Source: Tubulanus polymorphus
Taxonomy: Eukaryota; Nemertea; Palaeonemertea; Tubulaniformes; Tubulanidae
Assembly (NCBI RefSeq): GCF_964204645.1
Contig: NC_134025.1
Location: forward strand, 28,984,001-29,048,000
Length of the DNA stretch: 64,000 bases
Direction of reading: 5' to 3'
A program made the position numbers and the translations under genes. A model generated the notes under the pieces. It saw only the letters and a program-made list of their open reading frames with translations. It did not search any database and was not told the DNA's origin. This document shows, in pieces, positions 22,401 through 35,400 of the stretch (position 1 is its first letter; each line of letters starts with the position of its first letter).

Positions 22401-25400
22401 GGTTCGGTGACTTGTACCGAGGAAACGTGTGTTGTAAGTTGTCAGCATCCAGTAACTATACCGGGTCTATGTTGTCCAGTTTGTGATCGGTGTGACTATC
22501 ATGGCGAAATCTTAGCGAATGGTCAGCATATAATACCGGATTTAGGCAAACCATGCTCTGTATGTCAATGTCTGGTAAGGATAGCTCGGGAAAATAACTG
22601 AATGAAACGGCTGATATCAGAACTGCTTCTATTTCTCATCTAAGCCATTATTCATTCGATGTTTTTTATTGTAATGATTTAGGGCGGATCTGTTCTATGT
22701 TTGGAGAGGAAGTGCTCTGAAAATTGTTCGCATCCTGTTCACACCGATGGTCAATGTTGTCCAGAATGTAAACGATGCTCTTATAGAGGACTGGAATTTG
22801 AAGACGGGGAAGAACGAGTATTTGATGACGTCTGTAAACCATGCAAGTGTCAGGTATATTATATTGCTTACAGAATCCTCCACACGTTTTTTCATAATTG
22901 TTCATTTTGTGAATATTGATTTCCCTTTAATCAGACACACACTCGTCCTAAGGCCCATTTTAATCAGATTCCGATACGCAAGAACTTACTACGAGTGCTT
23001 CGTCAATAACAGAATTTGACGAGAATGATATTATGATTTCCGTCTAATATCGGCGCTGTATCAGTCTCGGTGTATCGTGCTTATGATCATTAATGAATGC
23101 ATTTAAAGCGGCTAATTGTCGACTATGATTCAGCGTTTCGTAACGTTAATATTTGCCGTGTTTGAAATGAATCGATAACGGAGTTCAAATCGTTAATCTC
23201 GCCTGTCGGGTATGATTGACTTATTCGATCATTTATGTCACCGATATTTGTAGAGCTAACTCGGTATGAATAGTCAAATTATAACCAATCTCTGGATTCG
23301 CAGAAAATTGGGAACAAAATCGAATTAGATTTTTATGGACCGCAGAAATGATTCTGATATGATATAACCTTGGCTGATGCTCACAAGTGACGCAACCTGT
23401 CGGTGACCAGATAATGACAATTTGGCTAGAGGGGTTTCTCTTGCTCATGCTATAGCGTCAATTAGCCTTCAGAGATATGGCTTCTACCGCATTTGATCCA
23501 CATCTAACAGCGGCGTGTAATCGTCAACCGAATAAACCTATACTGGCAATCAGCCTCTTTGGGTAATAAGCACTTCATAAATCACCTTCCGCGATCATAT
23601 CTGATGTCGATTTTACGGACGTCCATTTTACCTCTCAGTCTTAAAACGTGCGATACTTTGCGTGATCCAATTATCCGCCTACCTGCGTTATTTATTCGCT
23701 TATCATAAACCTATTCGAATTTTCAAAATATGCCCATACCGGATTCATAATCCCTAATGAATTATAAATCAAGACGGAAACTAAGGTAATTATAAGTCTT
23801 TTTTATTCTCGTTACAGGATTAGATTTTCTATTTTTTCCCTCTCTCATTATAGAAGTCTTTTTTCCTGTTAATGTACGAAATGACAATTCACATTTCCTC
23901 TCCACGTTGTTCAGATTGTTCGTCGAAAATGTGTATTTCAAAAATTCATGACATTTTGCTTTTTTGATGTCGCATAAACGTAACACAAAAAAGATTTGAT
24001 GCATTGCTAATTTTCCATTTGTGATATTCAAGGCGCAGTAGTCGATGTGCACTACGTCACGAATATTTGCATTTCAAAATAACAATCGCAATCATGAATA
24101 TCGGTGTTTGTTTTTTTAACCAATTAGATTTTAATAAAAATTCCGGCAATGTGCGAGTGGATGTGTACTACGTCATCGATATTGAGACTCAACAGTCGCG
24201 GTTGAGTTAAGGTATCATATTCGGTTGATTTTTTTTCTGTTATCTTATCATTTACTATCATCGAGTTCTTAATTGTCGACAATACTAAGCCACGTATATA
24301 TGAGTTATTTTTTTAAGGCGTCAATAAACTTTCAAGCCGTTTTTCTTGTTTTCTTATAGTCTGGCTCTGTAGTCTGTAATACAATACAGTGTCCACAGCT
24401 GAACTGTGAACGAAGTGTTTTGATGAAGGGAAAATGTTGTAGAGAATGTCTGAATGTGTGTATAAGTGACGGGAAACAATACGACGATGGGGAAATGTGG
24501 ATTTCACCGCTGTCTAACTGTCTGATTTGTACTTGTTTAGTAAGTGTACATAGTTGATGGCGGGGTTGTTCCGATATCAATTAATGTTTGAATTATTACT
24601 ATAGCCATACAATAAGTCTACTCGAAACCCGTTCAGTCTGCGCGGTTGAGAGTATCACGTAAAAATGCAAAACGAAAGAAATTCACGAATCTATATTCGG
24701 ATAGAAGACTTTACTTCCTTGTGTCTGAGCAACGGATGTCAAAACTAACTGTTATTCGTAAACAAAGTATCAATTTACTAAATCTATCAAAATTGCAAAT
24801 TTAGTTGGCATAATGGGTAATACCGTACATGTTAAGTCGGCGGATCTATCTTATTCAGGAGGGAAGATCAAGTTGTCATCCTAAGAAATGCCCAGATCTT
24901 GTGTGTAATGAACACGAAAGGTTTCAGATGCTTCCTAATAACTGTTGTGGATCGTGTTCCTCCGTTTCCAATCAAACTTGTCTTCATAGAGGTCATCGAT
25001 ATACAGTAAGTTGTGATAATTGAGGCTTATGCTGTTTATATGATATTTGACCTGTCCTCTGTTTACCCCCTTTTACATAATTCATTTAATCCACGGATGT
25101 TTCTAATTCCAAATAAACTTAATTCAACCTTGTTCAATGCAATATTGATATGTTTTTCTAGTCTGCGTCGCAATGGGCTGCGGATACGTGCACTAATTGT
25201 TCGTGTAAAGATGGAATAGTAAGATGCAATTTCACCCAATGTCCCGAAAACATTTGTTCATCGGATGAAACTTTGACTGTTGCACCTGGGAAATGTTGTC
25301 CTCAGTGCATTTCGCGTAAGTAAATTTCGAGCTTCATCGAATCAAATTCCTCCCCAAAATTCAATTATGATACTATCTGAAGATCTTAGGAAAATCTTAG

Positions 25401-28081
25401 GAAACTAATGACCATTTAGGGGATTTAAACGTATTCATTTTCCCTGAAGATTTTAGCTAACCGACTGTATATTGCGCGTATATTGTAGGCCCAGGATCTT
25501 GTATCGCGTATGGCGATCCTCATTATCAATCATTTGATGGCAGACAATTCGACTTTCAAGGATCCTGTCAGTATCTGATGACCGGTGATTGTAAAAACGA
25601 GGACTTCCGGTAGGTAATGTCAAGAATTTATGCTCAGAAAGAAGCATCGGATGCACTTAATAATTCCCCGAGTGGCGTTGTTAATATCAACCGACCACAA
25701 CATCTCGAGCAAAAGAACTTCTACCTTCTACGTTTCAACGATGAATTATTCTACCTCAAATGCAACGCTGTGTTTATGCAACTTCTTTCAGTTAATGTAT
25801 TTTTAAGTGACTTTATCTTCTTCAGCGTCGAGATCCAACATGATAACAGAGGAACGGATATTAGTGCGTCTTGGATACAGCAGTTGACGCTTTTGATTGG
25901 AAATTACAGGGTTGTTCTATCGCGTGACGGAACAGTTTTTGTAAGTCTGCTTTCAATTAATTTCGTAGCGCAATATACAACACCAGATCGGAAAAAATTA
26001 CTATATTCAATACGTAGACATAAATTACGTCATTGTTCATTCACAGCTGTAATACGACATTAACCGCGCCCTTATGTGTAACCGATATGTCAATATTGAA
26101 ATGATCGTTTTTGCTGGCTGATATTTGTATTTCACACTCACTGATGTAACGAAATAGCTAACGATCAACATTTCACCTCATCTACTCCGCCACTCCATCA
26201 TTACGTAAAAACCACACCATTACGTCAAGTATGGTTCTCTATTAATTTCAGATCGGCGGAGAGCCTGTTATTTTACCTGTCGTTCTTCAACTGATATTCT
26301 CTATCGAAAAACAGAACGATACGTTACTAGTGAACACCCATATAGGTCTACAGGTCTGTGTGCAAGCTCATCTGTGTGGAAGTCATTTTTTGTGATAAGT
26401 CTTCACTTCATGCCTGATTTGACTATTGCCGCGGCGACAAAATCTCATATAATAGGCCTAAGTCGACGTAATTAATGCCGCTATGGAAATACAAATTCGG
26501 TCCAATCTCTTTCCCAGATAATATGGAATGGCCAGCAAAGTCACGTTGAAATACTCGTGCCTGGTTCGTATAAATCGAAGCTGTGCGGTCTATGCGGAAA
26601 TTTCAACGGGTTTCCGCAAGATGATTTCAGGATGAGAGATGGTAATGTAGCCCACGCACCTGCTTCATTCGGTAACAGTTGGCAGGTAAATATTCAAGAT
26701 CACCCAGCCACAAGTTGTTGACGTAGAATTAGCTCTTGACAACGAATCATGTCACCGCGTCTTCGTTACTTCTATTCTACTCTCACACGAATAAAAACTG
26801 TTTTTTTTGCGTTGTTAAAGACTCTTCGTGTCGATACGACTCTCAGCACGCAGAATACTGATTGTGAGTGACTATTGAATACCACTTTTAGTCGCGGTTG
26901 CTGGTTACAGAAATCGATAACTCCTTCGTCTTATACTACAAATGGAATTTCTCGTCTTACACGAGATTCTCGATTCAAAATTGCACATTTTTATTTCTCT
27001 GCGCGAAGAATCATTTAGAACTATTCAGGATTAATATCGACTCCGTATACTTTACCATTTAAACGCGATCATTTAGTCGAATGAACATCGCGCATTCAAT
27101 ATCTGGAAGCTATGCGACGGTTCTACCGCAAACATAATCTTCTCTTTTTAGGTTCAAGGGGTTAGTACAAATCCGTCAACTTGTAAGGCTGGTGAAGATG
27201 TTGACCCTTGTAAAAACGCTGGTTTTAAAGGTCGTCGATACGCCATCAGTAAATGCGCAGTTTTGAAGGTATATGTGAAGTACACGACACACGACGACTC
27301 TGGTCGTGATATCCCGGGATTCGGCTGTAATTTATAATTTTACGCTTCGTGTAACAATTCCATTTTGTAGAACGAGGAATTTCGTAGGTGTCATCGTTTC
27401 GTGGCCCCCGATTCGTTTTACGGCGCTTGTATTTATGACATGTGTGTTTGTATGGAAAGCACGTCTTGTTTGTGTGATGTATTATCCACATACGCCCGGG
27501 AATGTAGTAAGGCTGGGATACAACTAAACTGGCGGTCACCAAATTTATGTGGTTAGTTGCTGTTTACATTCTCGTATCGAAGTGGGATTTCTCATATTTT
27601 CTCATGTAACTAATTTTGATGCCAATCGTCGTTGTTCTTGTCGCACTGGGAGATGTTTAGTTGCTGTTTATGATTCCAAATCACGTATAGAATTTCTGAT
27701 TGTTTTGCCGGATGTACGATAAGCAAATGCATGCGATTTTACTACTCGATAAAATGATATGTTTCGTAATATTTGATTATCACATGAAAGTATCAAACAT
27801 CTATAATAGAAACGGTATAAAAATGTATCTATTATAATACAATGATAAAATTGTATTTTCTTCCAGCTACAAGTTGCCCAGAAAGTTCGGGATTGATATT
27901 CGATGATTGTGGGCCGGCGTGCCCGAGAACATGTTCAGATCGACGTCTGAATCCATTGAGTAGCAATTCAACAGCGAACTGTTTCAAACCGTGTACACCC
28001 GGTTGTAAATGTCCAGCTCATTTGGTTCTTCACCAGAATCGATGTATAACGTTAGACGAATGCCCATCCGATTACTTCTAA
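12017..28081 (+). CDS. KCP: Kielin/chordin-like secreted protein, 43 exons, complete
   Basis: A full gene of 43 coding exons with continuous phase, 7095 bases in total and 2364 residues. Order: signal peptide (1 to about 21), coiled coil (about 38-75), about 33 VWC modules (about 76-2025), VWD (about 2026-2194), C8 (2195-2293), TIL (2294-2364), stop. This VWC array followed by VWD-C8-TIL is the architecture of vertebrate Kielin and KCP. Those secreted proteins bind BMP/TGF-beta ligands through VWC modules and tune signalling. VWC hallmarks recur throughout: CxxCxC, then GxVxC, CSHPV and CCPVCD. The N-terminal coiled coil is unusual and could give oligomers. All introns are GT..AG; most are 70-500 bases, the longest 1.5 kb. 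Exon groups are listed in separate entries. Family call is firm; action on BMPs in this animal is inferred. Confidence 0.9.
12604..12712. repeat. imperfect inverted repeat in KCP intron 1
   Basis: AATCCCACAATGA and GTAAACACC on the left (from 12604) reappear inverted on the right as GGTGTTTATTTTAACTCAA and TGTGGGATT (to 12709), with small gaps. The whole is about 109 bases and could be a small foldback element. No clear target-site duplication was found. Confidence 0.5.
13545..15560 (+). other. KCP: KCP exons 5-12: VWC modules, one per phase 1-1 exon
   Basis: Exons are 13545-13727, 13813-13983, 14083-14256, 14335-14502, 14578-14754, 14836-15027, 15108-15281 and 15378-15560. Each holds exactly one VWC module (numbers 3-10) and starts and ends in phase 1, with the intron in the short linker after the final CC..C. 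Exon 10 ends GECCPSVC, with one extra residue in the closing motif. Exon 11 has SCCRDC, lacking the usual Pro. Confidence 0.85.
15636..15979 (+). other. KCP: KCP exons 13-14: switch point of intron phase in the VWC array
   Basis: Exon 13 (15636-15722) holds the first half of VWC 11, and exon 14 (15807-15979) its second half plus the first half of VWC 12. The intron between them is phase 1 but falls inside a module. Exon 14 ends in phase 0, as all following exons do. The donor used here is GTTGGT, weaker than its neighbours. I chose it because the join gives CKCAKYGVVSC, which fits the VWC pattern; the alternative GTGCAA donor would drop three residues from the module. Confidence 0.65.
21847..21943 (-). 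repeat. tRNA-like sequence, possible SINE head, in KCP intron 30
   Basis: Read on the minus strand, TAGCTGCATGGGTTAGAGC resembles a polymerase III A box. About 45 bases on, GACCGAAATC resembles a B box with one mismatch. TGGTGA at the start can pair with TCACCA at the end like an acceptor stem. The middle is too long and irregular for a functional tRNA. Best read as a tRNA-derived SINE or pseudogene; low confidence. Confidence 0.3.
22854..24359 (+). other. KCP: KCP intron 33, longest intron of the gene
   Basis: A 1.5-kb intron. No VWC exon is hidden in it: the phases of exons 33 and 34 join directly into a normal module. It holds two similar copies of a 26-base segment containing CTACGTCA/CTACGTCAC (24041-24066 and 24157-24183), described in the findings. 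Confidence 0.6.
25489..28081 (+). other. KCP: KCP exons 37-43: VWD, C8 and TIL domains
   Basis: Exons are 25489-25609, 25826-25940, 26252-26353, 26518-26685, 27152-27268, 27371-27551 and 27867-28081. VWD begins [19 protein letters not shown] and contains CGLCGNFNG, both classic von Willebrand D motifs. C8 spans exons 41-42, with many cysteines ([26 protein letters not shown]). Exon 43 is a TIL domain ([25 protein letters not shown]) running straight to the stop. All expected cysteine motifs are present. Confidence 0.9.
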
Positions 28082-29487
28082 TGAATGTGACTATGATGCC
28101 GTTACACAGAGCGCCATGGCGATTACGTCTAAACTGCTATACGCGATATTGCCTCCATAATCTTGGTCTCTTTCCAAATGGACAAACAGCAATCGCGTCA
28201 ATTACCCGAAATTGCTCTCTCTCTCTCATTTTTCTACATCATATTTCTTATATGCGGTATTATTCACTATAAACTACACACACACAAATAACTCTCTCGA
28301 TTTCTGTAGTCTTTTTTTCTAGGTTGTCCGATTAAAAAATCGGAAATTAGTTTTTTCGTCGCAAATGATTGACGCAATGGGTCGCTATCGATATTGTGTT
28401 TCCTTCTCCAACTCTCGTTGATTCAGTGAAGTTTTGTAGCGTTTTCCGGCGAAATGTTCGGTCGTTCAACTGATTCAGACTCGTGTATTACGCGTGAATA
28501 GGGAAACCTATAAAACGCTGGTTTTCTATCAGTTTTATTTCCACCCGGTAACATAGTGTGTCAAAATATGCTCGGTTAGCTCGAAATGCCTCCTCTGCAT
28601 TTATTAACTACAAAAACCTAATGATTTTATTTTCTCCTTGAAATTGTTTTCCGTAACGGTTCGGTGTAAATGCTTCTGATGGCTTAAAGAAGACATCGCA
28701 TGTATAATATAAAACACATTATGAACAATTGATATCTATATGTAATCAGGTTGAAGGCTCACACAATTCGAACTTTCCCAAATGAACAAGGCCGGTGTTT
28801 TACATGCAACACTCGCATAACCGCACCGTTAACTGATACTTTGCGCGGCAGAAACTTCGAATAGCGACATTGGCACGTTTTTATTACCTAATTATTCTGA
28901 GGTCTGGATAATCTTCTCACTGAGGCAACATCCTGATGAATTTACAAGTTTTTACGACCGAACCTGCGACGTGTCGAGTATAGAGTCATCAGTGCTTAAC
29001 ACGATTTAGCGTCGAGTCATCAGGAATACTAGTTCCTCGTCCTTTATACGACAAAATTTACTATCCTGATTTATTATTGTGTTTACATTTATTCATTTTA
29101 TCAGCGAAAGAATTATTATTATACAAGAGCCATCGATAAGTTATAATCATAGATGATATAAGTATGAATTACGTAACAGTCGAAAGCTCAAACGATCGCA
29201 TTTCGACGGGCAAGTTCAACATTGATTTTATGACGCACATTAAAGATGTGTATGCCTTTCGTAACGTTATCAAGGGACGGTTCGAGCCCACTAATTCCTA
29301 TTCGCTTTATAATAGAGTGGACTCAATAATCACAGCCCTTTTTAAATCACAACAGACACTCGTCACAAACCACGAGGAGGCGTTCTCCGGCGGATGTAAC
29401 TTTTGATAAAAACATCTCCACCAGATGTCAGCGTTTTTTATACGAAGCGTTTTTTGCGGCATCAGTGACGTCACGGATTGATTGATA
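28082..29487. other. spacer between convergent KCP and globin genes
   Basis: 1.4 kb between two convergent genes. ATTAAA at 28331 is a possible KCP polyadenylation signal. An 80-codon open frame at 29164-29406 shows no domain and is not called. Confidence 0.4.
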
Positions 29488-32400
29488 TCACGATTTATTT
29501 TGAAAACTTTTCACAAGTTTATCGATTATAAACTTGATGATTTTAACGTAAATACTTTCGATATTCGGGTTGAAACGTTCTTCAAGCGTCATCTTTACTG
29601 CCCCGATGAAGGGCTCTTCTAATTTCTGAAAATAAAGACATAATAAACGAAATCTTCAATCGGTCAAACTTGCTGAATACAATAAGTGTAGCGGAAACGT
29701 ATTCCCTAAAGTGTGATGCTGAAAGCGATATGTTAAACGGGCAGTGGAGCGAAATGTCAACATAAATCCCAATTCCCAGAATCATTCAATACAATCGTAT
29801 CGAATAATGCGGTCGGTGAATCGATCCGGCGATCGGACTGTTAACTGATTGAATCTTGCATCTTAGTAAAGTGTTGTTAGCTAGGTTTGCTTATTGTGTC
29901 ACATCCGCGGTCAAGGTCAAGCTAAACCGAACGATCGCCGATGCAAATACCGATAGCCAATTTCACTGAATCTCTGAATGTATATTCTATGGACAAACTG
30001 GTGTATACTAAACATAAGAATGAAAGCTGGAGCTCGTCGTAGCGTATTGCCCCGAGTTTGACCTACGACTGATGCCATGATTAAAACTTTTCGATCTTGT
30101 ATGTAACGTGGCAACTCGAATGCCGATGTTTTTCCATCGCGAATGGATTTCCAATCAACATTTACGCCCCATTAAACGAACGCGATGATCGTGTTTAATT
30201 TACTGGTGAAAACTCCTATTGCGTTTCTCACTTTGTTTATTAGCTAAACGTTGGTCGTAAATGAACCAATTTACGAGCGTCCCGTTTAATACATTACCTG
30301 CACAGTATTAGTATAATTGCAGTGTGAGATACACCGGGTGAAATATCCGTAAATCTTTTTTCAATATATTATTGTGGTGATTCATTAATTTTAGTGTGTG
30401 GGGTCATTTTTATGGGAAGACAAAAAAACGTGATAATTTTATGAACGAATTAAGCTATTTCAATGGCCATTTATTCACATGAAACTCCATAACAACACAA
30501 ATATAATCCGTGCAATGTGTAGACCTTGGGATTTAACGGGAAATGAAGGAAATAGACATAACCGTTAATCTACATTCAGTATAATGCTCATTAAAGTAGG
30601 CGATAAATCAAAATTTAATTTCGTCTGAACTGTTTCAGGGTAAAGCAAAAAATGTACCTACATAAAAAAAGTTGACGTCGAAGCCTTCGAATCGCGTATG
30701 AGAACCGCCAGTTCGGGATAATAGATCCAGCACGTAATCAACGTTATTAATGTTCTGAATAGCATCGTCCACGACTGTCATAACTAATCCGGCGTGGCCC
30801 TCTAAAGCTTCATTATCTCGCAGATAGGAATTATCTATATCTCTAAATCCGTGGAACAGCGATTTCAAATTAGAATCTTTCTCGAAAATCCTGCAATTAG
30901 AATATGATATAAGACTTACTTATCTTGTTGAATTATTGCATTACATTTCATACTTCAAAGTTCGAATAGCTGAAAAACTTCTCGACGATTCTAATGAAGT
31001 TTGGCGACATACATAAGCACGTACATAGATTTTTTTGTCAAGCAAAATGGAATGCATGTAAATGAAGATAGCTTATGGATGAAAGGTTACGTAAGTGATA
31101 AAGACGAAACAAATTGCTTTATTGCTTCGTTTTTACACCCTTTAGAAATCCTGTCGATGCGGGCGTACCAACGACATCACGAAATCACTTCACCGAGGAA
31201 AACCTTTACAATTCTAAACAACCGAATTCACCGAGATAACGATTGGTGGAGATGGGCCTAGACAAGGTGATCTAGATGCCGTTGAGATATCGTCGCCAGC
31301 GGCGAGCAGTGACGTCATCACGATACATACGAGATTACGGACGGTTGCAGGCTAGGCATAGCTGCGAAAGCGTTAAGACGAGGTACTGCATTTCGGGTAT
31401 GCGGGCAGTAGTCTGAATGAGTTTAAATACAAATTCCTGTAATGACAGGACAACCCTATTTAAAACCCTGGGGTCAGTTTTATAGACTGGTATCTACATT
31501 AACCAGGCGGTTAACTAAATCAATTTCCAATTGAGTTAGCCCCTGGGTTAAAAGTTAATGCCGGTCCATAAAACCAGGCCCTGATGCACAGCTGTCGGTG
31601 AATTTTGCCTCGGTAAAATGATTTCGTGGTGTCGATGATTCGCCCGCATCGACAAATTCAGTCAAAATAGCTGCTGATTCATGACGTTTATACACACGTT
31701 ATTCACGTTCACGCCGCGTCTTCACCTGCAGCTTATTATAGATTCAATATGGCGGGTCTTTTCAAAATAACTTTTCAATTGTAAATATAACTAGTTATTG
31801 TATGACTAGCAACTGTTATTGTATAACTGCAAACTGTTTATTTTGTATGTATCCTGTGCTCGCAAAAAATGTACAATTTTCTGGAGCAATAAATTTAAAT
31901 TTAAATCTTAAAATCTTAAATCTTAAACGTCTGCGTTACATTTGAATACATGAACGACGTCTAAGAAATAAATTTGGCCTCAAGGATCGAGAACAAATTT
32001 ACATCATCATCATTTACCCTGTCATTCATGAGACGCACTCAAAGAGAAGTAAAACTAAGATAAAACATCGCATCCGTTCAAGTTATGGTCTAGGAAATAT
32101 ATCGCGACTCGCAGCAAAGGCATCGACCCATAATTTAGTGATTAATGCGACAAATAATTTTATTTCCCCAGCGTTGATTACATTTTCGTTTCATGTAGAC
32201 GTCGTAGAAATCCCTCTCGTGAGTCTCATCGTAAACATGTCTAATGAATTACTGTCGTCGTCTCAAAGAAAAGAAACTAATAGAATATCTCGTGAGATTT
32301 CAAGCCTAGTTACGTTTGGAAATTCTCGAAATGCCGAAAAATAACGCGTTTTGGAAAGAAACAAATCACTTTCCGACGCATTCTATCCACAATCTAGCGC

Positions 32401-35400
32401 AAACGGTATATGGTGGTTCCTGGTGCCAACTGAATCGTGTTCTTATCTTCAAATTTAAACGAGTACTTGGCGTCGAAGGCCAGTTTTGCAATAAAAAAGC
32501 TAAAAGTAATTGTTATTATAGTAGAATTTCATTTTGGGGCTTTCGCCAGAAAATGGGAACATGAGCCAACGATGTGTACGTTTATCAAGGCTGTGATTGA
32601 TTACTGGGTAAAATAAGATGGAAACGAACTAACGTTGAATATCGACGGCGAGATATTTCATTACGTTACTCGATCAATAGTTAAAAAGAACGATCAATTA
32701 AACCTGCAGTCAGGAAGTTTCAGAGTCGAGTTTTTGAATTCTACACTCATTACGTGATTTATGTCACGCACTTTTCAACGAGTAAAACAACACAGCCATC
32801 ATCTGTCATCGTTAGAATCTTGATTAAACAGTATAAGTAAAAATGTGACTTTCAGATTTCAAACCTTTATTCCAGCTGGGACGTAACCACAACGATAGAA
32901 GCTGTTTACGATAATCGAAGGCATAATTTGATTTGTTGAACACCGATAAACCGGCGTGTCAAGTTATACAAGACGTAACTGCATTACCAGAATGAATCTG
33001 TCTGCGGCCGGAGTCTTTAGTTGTTTACATAAAATGCGAACGGTGAGAAACATATAACATTTATAGCTGAATCATGCACGATCAACACAGATCTATTGAG
33101 GTGTCGTGTGACAATATGACGCGCTGTGATTTCATGTTGAAGACATCCTCTATGGATAAATCAATTTCCATTTCTTGAGAAGTCGTCTTCGTATTCATAT
33201 TTGAACACAAATCTAGCTCGCCACCGATTTCGCAATAGTACTTTCAAAATACTGGTTGATACCTAATTAACCGGCATTCTTATCAAGCGAAAAACGTGGC
33301 TTCCATGCGCGCAAGCTACATATATGAAAAAATTGATTCCAATATTAATAATCGATATCATTCGTTCATTATTATTCGTTAATTAGTTGATGCAAAATCG
33401 ATTTTCTCTGCGACTATACGACCAGAATTAATCAAAATATAGTCTTAAACCTGCAGTCACATTGACCCCTCAAGTGCTTATGAATAGCCAGAGATACGGT
33501 TATTGGAATGTTGTGTGAGTGTGTTATTGTATGCAGTACATCAGATACACACAATATACGTATTGCAAATACATAGTTTCCAATGATTCTGAAAACAACT
33601 TATCATATTTAGCTCAAATATGTTGCTGATATTTCGATTGCCGGTTACCTGTCATTACTTCAAAGTGATATTTGATTTATGACTTTTTAACCATCAATTA
33701 ACTGATTTCCCAAATTAACATTCACTATTCACGTACTTTTTATTTTACATAACAATTTGAAATCAGAATCGATGCAATTTACTTTCAAAGCTGTTACACA
33801 TGAAGGCAAATATTTGAATCAGAATTTTATGTTTGTTTGATTCATTTTTGTAATTGATTTTGATCGATATAATTTTTTTCTCGAAGCGCCAGGTTCCTTA
33901 GGAATCGACGTACATTCTATGGTTTGTAATTTTGAGTTGTCTGCATGATAATGGTAGACGAATTCAGTAGTTAAAAACTGACAGCTTTCTGGCTCTTATA
34001 GTTCACTAATAGGGACAAATGGCCGAAAACATTTAATCAGTTTTAAACGTTAAAATCCAGTCTTTCATAGACAGTAATTTGAACTGCAGGTTTCGCATAC
34101 ACGTATCATTTCAAGTTGAAGCACGTATCAGGTTTAAAGACTATACACGCCGTTCTACACAAGGCCGAACTTTTGACGGATTTTCTATATTCTTGCGCCG
34201 AGATTTTATAGACTTCAAAACATTCACTATATTGATTACTCGTATTATGCATAGCACTTGTCTTAACGGTGAATTGAATACGAAAAGTAGCTAAAATATT
34301 GCATATACGAAATCAGGGAACTGCACAATTCATGTGCGTTGTATTATTCAAATCTATTTCAAAGAGCGAAAATTCGGATACATTTTAATTCTATCGTTAA
34401 TGATTATGTTTGAAATGTGCAATATTATGATTATTCTCCATGTATATTATGAATTATGTACAGTTTGTATCCGACATGTAAAATCTTGTACGTTTAAATC
34501 AGTCTTTAGTTCATACATCCATGGTATATTATAGATACAAGAAATACAAGTGTTTAACATGTGAAATAGAAAGACGTATGTTCTGTTCTCGATCATAAGT
34601 TAAGCGTTTCGCAAGCGATTCGAGTGTGAAATTGGATCATTACCATATGGCGAACAGGCATTACGTATTATGAAATAAAATAATGAAAAATCTTTAATTT
34701 TTTTCTCATTTTGGTGCAATGTTATGTAATACGACAGATCTAATTTCGGGAACCTTCACAGAAGCGAGACAGCCAGCCAATCATTATGCATTAGCGTCAT
34801 CTATTTACTGAGACTGCTTGTATCAAGTACTGAGTCAACATAACTCTGTTATCTTATTAGTGAAGATCTAATAACGTTTACCCCTTGGAAACTGATTGCA
34901 CAAATATCGATGTATGAATAATATAGATATATGCATATGTATCGGGTATTAGCAGAGAGAGCAAGAATTATCTATAATTCAGTGACCGGTAAAAACTAAA
35001 CAACGCCCATCAACGGTTTCTCTTATTTCGATAGAACCCTCAAACTCAAACTACAAGAAACAATTCATTTCCAGTGCGATCGAGTCGTTACGATGAGTAA
35101 TGAGCTCGTTTATGTTGTCAGCTGTATAGGAGAACACGACAGCTGTATTTTGGAAAAATTAGGTATCGATTGAATTGAAAACCTGTAAATATGAACCTTT
35201 AGTATTTGTTAAATGTCAAAAATCATCAACCATACTTTAAACATATGGACAAATGAAAGTACACGCCGTCAATGATTTCATTTCAACATCAAGATTAAAG
35301 AGCATTGTACATATATTCTTTAATGATAACCTTATTGAAAATATTGGAGAAAATTGCGTTGTACAAAGTCATAATGATCCATCAAATTTAAGGACAAATT

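Larger units (their letters stand above)
16051..25315 (+). other. KCP: KCP exons 15-36: VWC modules split by phase 0 introns
   Basis: Exons are 16051-16233, 16314-16490, 16594-16761, 16838-17011, 17087-17266, 17346-17516, 17918-18097, 18184-18363, 18784-18960, 19131-19304, 19429-19602, 20152-20328, 20613-20789, 20865-21038, 21166-21333, 21466-21648, 22139-22312, 22398-22574, 22683-22853, 24360-24539, 24859-25005 and 25162-25315. Each typical exon has the second half of one module and the first half of the next, with the intron just after the CxC motif. Modules abut with no linker (CCPVCDGC). Twenty exons in a row (15-34) are multiples of three at 168-183 bases. Confidence 0.85.

Noticed and set aside
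12017-28081. Several separate small VWC genes instead of one
   Set aside because: All 43 exons join in phase from signal peptide to stop. Internal open frames starting with Met are read-through from introns.
29164-29406. 80-codon open frame with an internal GGTTCGAGCCC resembling a tRNA B box
   Set aside because: No A box or cloverleaf upstream, and the encoded peptide shows no domain.
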